From NCBI GenBank assembly GCA_036507695.1, contig DATCIR010000064.1, positions 1-5,146 on the forward strand: a stretch of 5,146 nt of DNA. Reading direction: 5' to 3'. A program made the translations under genes and the position numbers. This document shows positions 1-5,146 of this stretch, piece by piece (position 1 is the first letter of the stretch; every line of letters begins with the position of its first letter). The DNA is from JAKEGK01 sp036507695. GTDB lineage: Bacteria; Pseudomonadota; Gammaproteobacteria; SZUA-152. The notes beneath the pieces are model-generated. The model saw only the letters and a program-made list of their open reading frames with translations. It had not been told where the DNA came from and made no database searches.

Positions 1-119
1 CATAGCTACGGCTATGACTTTCGCTCCAGAGCGGCGCCTACGAACACGAATCCTGCGCGATGTACAGGATGTACGAGTGCCGCGAAGCCCAGGGATGGGC
101 GGGAGCGGCCTGCTCCCGC
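1..119. repeat. Cluster of four short inverted repeats (dispersed-repeat-like)
   Basis: Four separate dyads follow each other with no plausible gene. Dyad 1 is catagc (1-6) and gctatg (11-16) around tacg. Dyad 2 is atcctg (50-55) and caggat (65-70) around a 9-base loop. Dyad 3 is gccca (87-91) and tgggc (96-100) around ggga. Dyad 4 is gcgggagc (99-106) and gctcccgc (112-119) around ggcct. All arms match perfectly. The 7-mer gatgtac also occurs twice, at 59-65 and 68-74. None of the stems is followed by a T-run, so they are not classic intrinsic terminators. The density of stems and the phrasing of the sequence resemble intergenic repeat families (REP/MITE-like) of gammaproteobacteria; that assignment is inference from memory, because only one copy lies in the window. 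The left edge is cut, so the element may start further upstream. Confidence 0.55.
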
Positions 120-155
120 GATCCTGGTGAGAAATGCGGGCTAGGCGGGGTGACC

Positions 156-770
156 ATGTTTAAGGCGGTTCCCCGTTTTGTATTAGCCAGTGGCAATAAA
201 GGCAAGCTGCGCGAAATCAACCAACTGCTCGCCGGGTTGCACATGGAAGCCATTCCGCAAACGGAATTTGCGGTGCCGGATGTGGAAGAAACCGGATTGA
301 CCTTTGTGGAGAACGCCATCATCAAGGCGCGCAACGCCGCCGGGCACTCCGGTTTGCCGGCGCTGGCGGATGACTCCGGCATCGAAGTGGATGCGTTAAA
401 CGGCGAGCCCGGCATTTATTCCGCGCGTTATGCCGGCAAGGGCGCGTCCGACCAGGAAAATCTCACTAAATTGCTGCGGGCGCTCAACAGTGTACCGGAT
501 GCCCAGCGCACCGCGCGCTTTCAGTGTGTGATGGTGTACATGGCCCATGCCAAAGATCCCACGCCGCTGATTTGCCAGGGCACCTGGGAAGGCCGCATCT
601 TGCCGGCACCGCGCGGCGAAAATGGATTCGGCTATGATCCGGTATTTTATGTGCCCACGCGCAATTGTTCCGCGGCGGAACTGGAATCCGGCCTTAAAAA
701 TCAACTGAGTCACCGCGGCCAGGCATTGCGAAAATTTCTGGCCCTGATGCAGCAACTGATGCCGGACTAA
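156..770 (+). CDS. rdgB: RdgB, XTP/dITP (non-canonical purine NTP) pyrophosphatase
   Basis: This 204-residue protein is a Ham1/RdgB-family pyrophosphatase. The family hydrolyses dITP, ITP and XTP to the monophosphate plus pyrophosphate in the cytoplasm, keeping deaminated purines out of DNA and RNA. Visible motifs in order are SGNKGK at 12-17 (phosphate binding), ETG at 45-47, ENA at 52-54, ADDSG at 71-75 (the conserved catalytic and metal-binding acidic region), PGIYSARYAG at 85-94, GENGFGYDPVF at 154-164 and SHRGQAL at 185-191 (base recognition). Length matches E. coli RdgB (197). The frame is open from an ATG at 60, but those extra 32 codons run through the hairpin cluster and match nothing in the family, so I chose ATG 156, behind a G-rich weak Shine-Dalgarno (aggcgggg, 143-150). 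A GTG at 150 is a close alternative. No gene follows on this strand before asmA; hemW, a frequent downstream partner, is absent, and the next locus is convergent. Confidence 0.96.
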   Translation: MFKAVPRFVLASGNKGKLREINQLLAGLHMEAIPQTEFAVPDVEETGLTFVENAIIKARNAAGHSGLPALADDSGIEVDALNGEPGIYSARYAGKGASDQENLTKLLRALNSVPDAQRTARFQCVMVYMAHAKDPTPLICQGTWEGRILPAPRGENGFGYDPVFYVPTRNCSAAELESGLKNQLSHRGQALRKFLALMQQLMPD

Positions 771-812
771 TGGGGAATCAACCAGCCCAGTACATTGCGG
801 GTGAACAGTCGT

Positions 813-917
813 TTAGTTAAATATCTCCATTTGATACAAGAATAAACCTATTGCGCTGAGCACCGCGGCCAAGAACAGAATTAATACTATAACGGCTAAT
901 CCGGGTTTGTAATTCAT
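813..917 (-). CDS. Small single-helix membrane protein, 34 aa, unknown function
   Basis: The minus strand holds a complete 35-codon frame from ATG (917-915) to TAA (815-813). The protein begins MNYKPG and continues with an almost unbroken hydrophobic stretch at residues 7-28 made of L, V, I, A, F and G, closing with the short polar tail YQMEIFN. The only charged residues are Lys4 and Glu31, one on each side, which weakly suggests the N-terminus is cytoplasmic. Its ATG overlaps the TGA of the upstream zinc-ribbon gene in an ATGA junction, the classic arrangement for translational coupling, and no separate Shine-Dalgarno is obvious. It uses three ATA and three TTA codons, making it more AT-rich than its neighbours. 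I do not recognise a family. It could be a chance frame in the gap between convergent genes, but the exact 4-base overlap plus a helix-length hydrophobic core argue for a real gene. Confidence 0.6.
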   Translation of the reverse strand: MNYKPGLAVIVLILFLAAVLSAIGLFLYQMEIFN

Positions 918-1294
918 GCGCGGTCAATTTGCAGGGGTTTTTGACAGGCAGGGCAATAAGTCCAATGGGGCAATGTATCCCTGGCTTCCAGTTTAATGGT
1001 AACGCGTTCGTTGCAATGGGGACATGGCCCGCTGGCGTGATCCAGCGACTGGCGGAGCCGGTATACCCTTAGCGCCGCAATGGGGCCGGCGATAAAAAAA
1101 CCCGGCACCAAAACCCAATGCGCAAAGATAATCGGGATTGATCCGATGGACAGCAGCCAGAACAATCCCAATCGCATTAACGCCCGTTTCAGGCGGTCGT
1201 TGTCGCCATACACGGTAACAGCCAGCGCCGCATCGGTTGAAATGTGACTGAGGTTGGATTTGAACTTGACCGGTTGTGTTTGAGTAACGGGCAT
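914..1294 (-). CDS. Two-helix membrane protein with C-terminal zinc ribbon, unknown function
   Basis: From ATG 1294 the protein has 126 residues. Residues 1-40 are soluble and polar. Two adjacent hydrophobic segments follow at about 42-58 and 61-78, separated by a short turn (AHW), so this is probably a membrane hairpin with both ends on one side. A basic stretch (RVYRLRQ, 76-82) leads to a C-terminal zinc ribbon: CPHC at 91-94 and CPAC at 114-117, 19 residues apart, presumably binding one Zn ion. The frame can be extended to a TTG at 1360, but that lacks ribosome-binding context. An ATG at 1306 has aagg touching it with no spacing. The same aagga (1310-1306) lies 11 bases before ATG 1294, so I prefer 1294, though 1306 remains possible. 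The gene is divergent from asmA and overlaps the 34-residue membrane protein by 4 bases. No specific family recognised; zinc ribbons of this kind often mediate protein or nucleic-acid contacts, but no function follows from that. Confidence 0.82.
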   Translation of the reverse strand: MPVTQTQPVKFKSNLSHISTDAALAVTVYGDNDRLKRALMRLGLFWLLSIGSIPIIFAHWVLVPGFFIAGPIAALRVYRLRQSLDHASGPCPHCNERVTIKLEARDTLPHWTYCPACQKPLQIDRA

Positions 1295-1461
1295 GGCGCG
1301 AACCATCCTTAACGTGCGAATAAAAAACGGAATTGAACAAATGACTTGGATTCGGACCAAACCGGTTTATGATGATCCGGTGATTCTGACATTATCGTGG
1401 GCGGAAAATCAAGCAACGGGCCAGTGACAACTATTAATAGATTACCAAGGTCGAGGTGAGG
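1295..1461. other. Divergent intergenic region between the zinc-ribbon gene and asmA
   Basis: This 167-bp gap must carry the start signals for the minus-strand pair and for the asmA cluster, unless the asmA cluster is read from elsewhere. I looked for sigma-70 promoters and found only poor candidates, for example ctgaca at 1386-1391 with no good -10 at the proper distance, and ttaata at 1434-1439 without a -35. A perfect 10-base palindrome, aaaccggttt, lies at 1359-1368, with a nearby accgg/ccggt inverted repeat at 1361-1365 and 1377-1381. These could be operator half-sites, but palindromes this short are expected by chance. No coding sequence is apparent apart from the unlikely TTG extension of the minus-strand gene. 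Confidence 0.4.
1453..1456 (+). promoter_or_regulatory. Shine-Dalgarno deciding the asmA start
   Basis: The bases gagg sit 5 bases before ATG 1462, normal spacing, and support that start. A second purine run, aagg at 1447-1450, sits 5 bases before an in-frame GTG at 1456, so initiation at GTG is also possible. The two starts differ by only two residues (Met-Arg) ahead of the membrane anchor, so the product is essentially the same. Confidence 0.55.
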
Positions 1462-3642
1462 ATGAAGCGCGGATTGAAAATACTGGGAATTGTAATCGCG
1501 ATTCCCGTCGTGTTGTTTGTGATTGCGGCGGTTGTGCTGGTCACGCTGGATTTAAATGCGTACCGCGAGCCCATTGCCAAGGGGATTAGCGACGCAACGG
1601 GCCGCGAAGTTAAATTAAGCGGCGACTTGCAAAAGTCGTTCTTTCCCTGGCTGGGGATTAAAGTGGGCGGAATTGAATTGAGCAACGCGCCGGGTTTTAA
1701 GGAACAGGTGTTCGCGCGCCTGGAAAACGCGGAAGTCCGGATCGACACCTTGTCCCTATTGCGCCTGCAGCCGGCCGTCGGCAAGATTGTCGTGCATGGG
1801 CTGCAGGTCAACCTGGCGCGCGACAAAGCGGGAAACACCAATTGGGATGATTTAATCAAACCCGAAGCAGCGCCACCGGCAGCGACCCCTGAACCCTCGC
1901 CAGCGCCGCGTAAACCCTCGGCCGCCTTGCAAGGTGTCAAGGTCGGCGGTCTGGAAATCCGTAACGCGAGCCTGGCCTGGGATGATGCGCAGGCTAACGT
2001 CAATTATCAAGTGCAGAATCTGAATGTGACGGTCAGTGAAATTGAACTCGGCAAACCGCTGACGCTGGAGGTCGCAACACGGCTGATCAGTTCAACGCCC
2101 AAGCTACAGGCGGATATTCAACTCTCCGCCGCCAAGATTCATTGGGACCTGGATCGGCAGCAGTATAAAGTCGAGCCACTGAAATTGGCGCTGCAGGCGC
2201 AAGGCGAGCTGTTGCCCGGCAACACGGCGGATGTGGCGATTAGCGCGCCGATTGAGCTTGATCTACAGCAGCAAACATTGGCGGTGCCGGCCATCGTGTT
2301 GCAAGCGCTGGGCGTCACGGTGCAGGGCACGCTGAGCGCGACACGGATTATGTCCGAACCCGCGTTCGAGGGGCAGCTTAAAATCGCCTCCCTGGCGCCG
2401 CAACAGTTGTTCAAAACGCTGGGCATCGACGCTCCAGTCACTGCGGATCCGCAGGTGCTGCAAAAAGCCGGTGTGGAACTAGTGCTTAAAGGTTCCGCGA
2501 AACATCTTGATATAAACCCCCTGCTACTGACATTGGATGATACCCGGGTCACCGGCAGCGCGGGTGTTAAAAATTTCGCCGACCCGGCGATTATTTTCAC
2601 GCTCGATGTGAATGCGATAGATGTTGACCGTTACTTGCCACCGCCCGCGAAAACCTCCGCGCAACCGGAGCAGGGCAAAGCGCCGCAATCCGCGGACAGC
2701 GGGGATGCGCCGCTGCCCCTGGAGCCATTGCGCGCGCTGAATGCCAAAGGCCAACTCAAAATTGGTGCGCTAACTGTATCAAAGATAGCAGTGAGCGATT
2801 TGCTGGTGGCGCTGGACGCTAAAAAAGGTTTGATCTATTTAAAGCCGGTCAGCGGCAAGGTGTCCGGCGGCCGTTTTACCAGTGAGGTCACGCTGGATGC
2901 GCGCGGCAAGCAACTCAAAGCCAGCGTCAAGGAAACCGTCACCGATGTGCAGGTCGCGCCGATTCTGAAGGCAGTCATTGACAATGATTTGCTGTCCGGC
3001 GCCGTGCGTTTGAAAGCGGACATAAATACGGAAGGTCTGACCGTCAACCAACTAATGGCGGCGCTGCAGGGCGCCATGGATTTTCAATTCAGTAACGGGG
3101 CGATTAATGGTGTTAACGTCGCGGAATACGGGCGTGAGGCATTGGCCAAAATCAAAGGCGAAAGCTATACCGCGTCCGAGACGCCGCGGCAGACCGATTT
3201 TACCGAGCTGACGGGCCAGGCCAAGATCACCAACGGCGTGGTGGATAACACGGTATTGACGGGAAAATCTCCGGTGTTGCGCATTAACGGCAACGGGCAG
3301 GTTGATCTGGTGAAACAAACCATCAACTATCTGTTGACGTCCTATGTGGTCGCGACCAGTAAAGGCCAGGGCGGCGCGGAACTCGAGGATTTGAAAGGCC
3401 TGCCGATTCCGGTGCGCATAAAGGGCACCTATACCGATCTGAAGTACGACTTCGATGAAGCGGCGTTTCGCAAAGCTGTCGCCGCACAGTTCAAGGACGA
3501 ATTGAAAGCCAAAGAGCAGGCGTTGAAAAAAGAGCTGGACGAGAAGCAACAGGCGGAACTCGAGAAGCTAAAACAAAAAGCCAAGGAAGAAGAAGCCAAA
3601 CTCAAGAAAAAAATCGACGAGAAGCTGAAAAAACTCTTTTAG
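1462..3642 (+). CDS. asmA: AsmA family inner-membrane-anchored periplasmic protein
   Basis: This 726-residue AsmA-family protein begins with a short basic N-terminus (MKRGLK) and one hydrophobic anchor at about 7-29, then the family's typical opening, with LNAYREPIAKGISDATGREV at about 31-50 and a W-containing GIKVGGIELSNAPGF segment. The bulk should be periplasmic, as in E. coli AsmA (617 residues), which is tied to outer-membrane protein and envelope homeostasis; the superfamily with TamB and YhdP is thought to form long grooves for phospholipid movement. Two Pro/Ala-rich linkers (about 134-154 and 393-422) divide it into segments. The AsmA C-terminal domain (about 430-660) shows LTGQAKITNGVVDN (583-596) and GLPIPVRIKGT (646-656). 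It ends with an unusual charged tail of about 58 residues (667-726), rich in Lys and Glu with heptad-like spacing, predicted coiled coil. It is the first gene of an asmA-mutY-yggX cluster, with mutY 2 bases downstream. Confidence 0.93.
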   Translation: MKRGLKILGIVIAIPVVLFVIAAVVLVTLDLNAYREPIAKGISDATGREVKLSGDLQKSFFPWLGIKVGGIELSNAPGFKEQVFARLENAEVRIDTLSLLRLQPAVGKIVVHGLQVNLARDKAGNTNWDDLIKPEAAPPAATPEPSPAPRKPSAALQGVKVGGLEIRNASLAWDDAQANVNYQVQNLNVTVSEIELGKPLTLEVATRLISSTPKLQADIQLSAAKIHWDLDRQQYKVEPLKLALQAQGELLPGNTADVAISAPIELDLQQQTLAVPAIVLQALGVTVQGTLSATRIMSEPAFEGQLKIASLAPQQLFKTLGIDAPVTADPQVLQKAGVELVLKGSAKHLDINPLLLTLDDTRVTGSAGVKNFADPAIIFTLDVNAIDVDRYLPPPAKTSAQPEQGKAPQSADSGDAPLPLEPLRALNAKGQLKIGALTVSKIAVSDLLVALDAKKGLIYLKPVSGKVSGGRFTSEVTLDARGKQLKASVKETVTDVQVAPILKAVIDNDLLSGAVRLKADINTEGLTVNQLMAALQGAMDFQFSNGAINGVNVAEYGREALAKIKGESYTASETPRQTDFTELTGQAKITNGVVDNTVLTGKSPVLRINGNGQVDLVKQTINYLLTSYVVATSKGQGGAELEDLKGLPIPVRIKGTYTDLKYDFDEAAFRKAVAAQFKDELKAKEQALKKELDEKQQAELEKLKQKAKEEEAKLKKKIDEKLKKLF

Positions 3643-3644
3643 CC

Positions 3645-4706
3645 ATGAACCGTAAAAATGATTTCAGTCAGTGCGTGGTCGCGTGGTATGACGCGCACGG
3701 CCGCAAGCACCTGCCCTGGCAGCAACAGCGCACACCCTACCGGGTGTGGATATCCGAAATCATGTTGCAGCAAACCCAGGTCGGCACGGTGATTCCCTAC
3801 TATGAGCGCTTTATGCAGCGCTTTCCGGATGTAGTGAGTCTGGCCGGCGCGCCAGTGGATGAAGTGATGCATTACTGGTCGGGCCTGGGTTACTACGCCC
3901 GCGCCCGCAACCTGCATCAAGCGGCGAAACAAATCTGCGATCAGCATCAGGGGCAGTTTCCCGATTCCTTTGATCAGGTATGTGAACTGCCGGGCATCGG
4001 CCGTTCCACCGCGGGCGCCATCCTGTCGCTGGCTTGTGATCAGCGCCACGCGATTCTCGATGGCAACGTCAAACGGGTGCTGGCCCGCTGTTTTATGGTC
4101 GAAGGCTGGCCGGGCACAAGCCAAACGGCCAGCCAGTTGTGGGAGCGCGCGGAGCAATTAACACCGGAAAAAGATGTCGCCATATACAACCAGGCGATGA
4201 TGGATATCGGCAGTGGCATCTGCACGCGCAACAGGCCGGATTGCACGCTGTGTCCTGTTAGTGATCTATGCCAGGCGCAGGCCGCGCAACGGCAGCACGA
4301 ATATCCACAACGCAAACCCAAAAAATCCCTGCCAGTGCGCGCCACGCAAATGCTGATGTTGCGTAACGCAAACAATGAGATTTTGCTGCAGCGCCGGCCG
4401 CCGGTGGGCATTTGGGGCGGCTTGCTCGCGTTCCCCGAAATTCCGCCCGGCCAGGCCGTCGATCAGTGGTGTCAAGCACAGTTGGGTGTCACAGTGCATG
4501 GGCAAACTATCTGGCCCCAGGTGCGGCATACCTTCAGTCATTTTCACCTGGATATCACCCCGGTGGTGGTCACCACCCGGTCTAACCCGGATAGGGTAAT
4601 GGATCAGGACCACTGGGTTTGGTATAAAGGCGAAAGCGAGACCGTGGGTGGGCTGGCGGCGCCGGTGAAGCGCCTCATCCGTGAACTGGAAAAACAGCCT
4701 GTTTAA
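3645..4706 (+). CDS. mutY: MutY, A/G-specific adenine DNA glycosylase
   Basis: MutY removes adenine mispaired with 8-oxoguanine (and with G or C), starting base excision repair and preventing G:C to T:A changes. The 353-residue length matches E. coli (350). The N-terminal catalytic domain carries SEIMLQQTQV with the catalytic Glu at residue 38, the helix-hairpin-helix LPGIGRSTAGAIL at 115-127, and ILDGNVKR with the catalytic Asp at 139. The [4Fe-4S] loop has Cys193, 200, 203 and 209, spaced C-X6-C-X2-C-X5-C exactly as in the family. The C-terminal Nudix-like domain includes RRPPVGIWGGLLAFPE (250-265) and the 8-oxoG-sensing FSHFHLDI (297-304). No key residue is missing. The start ATG lies 2 bases after the asmA stop with no clear Shine-Dalgarno before it, so translation is probably coupled to asmA. 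The next gene, yggX, starts 38 bases after its stop and concerns iron handling, which suits an Fe-S enzyme. Confidence 0.98.
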   Translation: MNRKNDFSQCVVAWYDAHGRKHLPWQQQRTPYRVWISEIMLQQTQVGTVIPYYERFMQRFPDVVSLAGAPVDEVMHYWSGLGYYARARNLHQAAKQICDQHQGQFPDSFDQVCELPGIGRSTAGAILSLACDQRHAILDGNVKRVLARCFMVEGWPGTSQTASQLWERAEQLTPEKDVAIYNQAMMDIGSGICTRNRPDCTLCPVSDLCQAQAAQRQHEYPQRKPKKSLPVRATQMLMLRNANNEILLQRRPPVGIWGGLLAFPEIPPGQAVDQWCQAQLGVTVHGQTIWPQVRHTFSHFHLDITPVVVTTRSNPDRVMDQDHWVWYKGESETVGGLAAPVKRLIRELEKQPV

Positions 4707-4734
4707 GCGGATTGATAAAAGTATCTGTACTAAG

Positions 4735-4739
4735 AGGAG
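4735..4739 (+). promoter_or_regulatory. Strong Shine-Dalgarno for yggX
   Basis: The bases aggag, within the purine run aagaggaga, stand 5 bases before ATG 4745. This is the best ribosome binding site in the window. It rules out the in-frame TTG at 4712, whose extension of 11 residues is not found in the family. Its strength, compared with the absent site before mutY, suggests yggX is translated independently and probably at a higher level. Confidence 0.85.
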
Positions 4740-4744
4740 ACGTT

Positions 4745-5017
4745 ATGACACGCATGGTGCAGTGCGCGAAATTGGGTAAGGAAACCGAAGGCCTGGAGCG
4801 TCCCCCGCTGCCGGGCGAGCTTGGCCAACGCATTTATCAATCCATTTCCAAGGAAGCCTGGCAGCAATGGCTGCGCCAGCAAACCATGCTGATCAACGAA
4901 AACCGCTTATCGATGCTTGATCCCAAGCACCGGACGTTTCTCGAAGCACAAATGAAAAAGTTTCTGTTTGAAGGCGATACGGAAATGCCGGCCGGGTATG
5001 TTCCGCCGCAGTCATAG
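4745..5017 (+). CDS. yggX: YggX, probable Fe(2+)-trafficking protein
   Basis: This 90-residue cytoplasmic protein belongs to the YggX family (E. coli 91 residues), which is associated with labile iron, protection of Fe-S clusters from superoxide and, in E. coli and Salmonella, SoxRS-linked oxidative resistance. Conserved features are Cys7 in the N-terminal MVQCAKLGKE stretch, PGELGQRIYQSISKEAWQQW at about 23-42, QQTMLINENRL with the family's near-invariant TMLINE, and the C-terminal FLFEG with a following GYVPP. The mutY-yggX pairing is widely conserved and fits MutY being an Fe-S protein; Salmonella work has connected YggX to mutation avoidance. It is 38 bases downstream of mutY with its own strong ribosome binding site. 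I see no SoxS box or separate promoter in the gap. Direct iron binding by the family is debated, so the biochemical role is stated with caution. Confidence 0.97.
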   Translation: MTRMVQCAKLGKETEGLERPPLPGELGQRIYQSISKEAWQQWLRQQTMLINENRLSMLDPKHRTFLEAQMKKFLFEGDTEMPAGYVPPQS

Positions 5018-5035
5018 TTGCCGGTGGCCGGGCAA
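5018..5035 (+). terminator. Weak hairpin just after yggX, possible transcript end
   Basis: Immediately after the yggX stop, ttgccgg (5018-5024) pairs with ccgg-g-caa (5028-5035) around a 3-base loop, with one bulged G at 5032. The position suits the end of the asmA-mutY-yggX transcript. However, no T-run follows (the next bases are cagcaatccgg), so it is not a standard intrinsic terminator. It may instead stabilise the 3' end of the message, or be a chance GC-rich fold. Confidence 0.25.
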
Positions 5036-5146
5036 CAGCAATCCGGTTAGTAAATAATACCAGCGGCAGATTATCCCGCGTGGTAACTACTCACCCCGTG
5101 TGCAGCATAGGTTAAAGCGGTGCTGGTGTCTCCTGCCGGGGGCGTC
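5036..5146. other. Right-edge non-coding sequence
   Basis: I see no ATG-started frame of useful length on either strand here, no tRNA-like fold and no convincing promoter. A weak inverted pair, cagca and tgctg, occurs at about 5103-5125. The sequence may be the upstream region of a gene or element beyond the window edge; nothing further can be supported. Confidence 0.4.

Noticed and set aside
771..812. Bidirectional terminator between the convergent rdgB and 34-residue gene
   Set aside because: I searched for an inverted repeat with flanking A/T runs and found none with a stem longer than 4 bp.
1295..1360. N-terminal extension of the zinc-ribbon protein to a TTG at 1360
   Set aside because: TTG without a ribosome binding site, and the extra residues add a hydrophobic stretch before better-placed ATG codons at 1306 and 1294.
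1434..2003. Long minus-strand frame (189 codons) antisense to the start of asmA
   Set aside because: It overlaps a clear AsmA anchor and N-terminal domain; its product is low-complexity and matches no family. It is a shadow of the coding strand.
3052..3549. 165-codon minus-strand frame under the 3' part of asmA
   Set aside because: It lies opposite the conserved AsmA C-terminal domain and shows no motif; a shadow frame.
3639..4157. 172-codon minus-strand frame opposite mutY
   Set aside because: The opposite strand encodes all MutY catalytic motifs; the antisense product has no recognisable domain.
4712..4733. ttgata (4712-4717) as the -35 box of a separate yggX promoter
   Set aside because: The matching -10 position falls in the Shine-Dalgarno (aggaga); tactaa lies only 10 bases away, so the spacing is wrong.
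4712..4744. TTG start giving YggX 11 extra residues
   Set aside because: A strong aggag sits 5 bases before ATG 4745, and YggX proteins begin at the position corresponding to that ATG, with Cys at residue 7.
5036..5146. tRNA gene after yggX, as occurs near this cluster in some genomes
   Set aside because: No cloverleaf, T-loop (ggttcgaatcc-like) or acceptor pairing can be found in these bases.

Overview
The window looks like ordinary chromosome from a gammaproteobacterium. The strongest evidence is the gene order asmA-mutY-yggX on one strand, which I recall from Pseudomonas-type gammaproteobacteria. In Enterobacterales mutY-yggX is kept but asmA lies elsewhere. Base composition is moderate to slightly GC-rich, and each housekeeping protein reads as a normal full-length family member. 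I cannot name the genus.

Layout from left to right. Bases 1-119 hold a cluster of four short inverted repeats with no gene of their own; it resembles a dispersed hairpin-type intergenic repeat. rdgB (156-770, +) follows, a house-cleaning pyrophosphatase for ITP, dITP and XTP. Convergent to it on the minus strand is a two-gene unit of unknown function (1294 down to 813): a 126-residue protein with two membrane segments and a four-cysteine zinc ribbon, then a 34-residue single-helix membrane protein whose ATG overlaps the upstream stop codon (ATGA). A divergent gap of about 170 bp separates this unit from the plus-strand cluster asmA (1462-3642), mutY (3645-4706) and yggX (4745-5017). The last 129 bases show only a weak hairpin.

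How the genes relate. MutY is an Fe-S adenine glycosylase that removes A opposite 8-oxoguanine. YggX is a small protein linked to Fe(II) handling and protection of Fe-S clusters from oxidation, so the pair makes sense together. AsmA is an inner-membrane-anchored periplasmic protein of the AsmA/TamB-like lipid-transport superfamily. Its link to mutY is positional: two bases separate the genes and mutY has no clear ribosome binding site. RdgB also guards the nucleotide pool but lies in a separate unit here.

I found no convincing exotic system. The most interesting items are the translationally coupled micro-membrane-protein with its zinc-ribbon partner, the hairpin cluster at the left edge, and the lysine-rich coiled-coil tail of AsmA.
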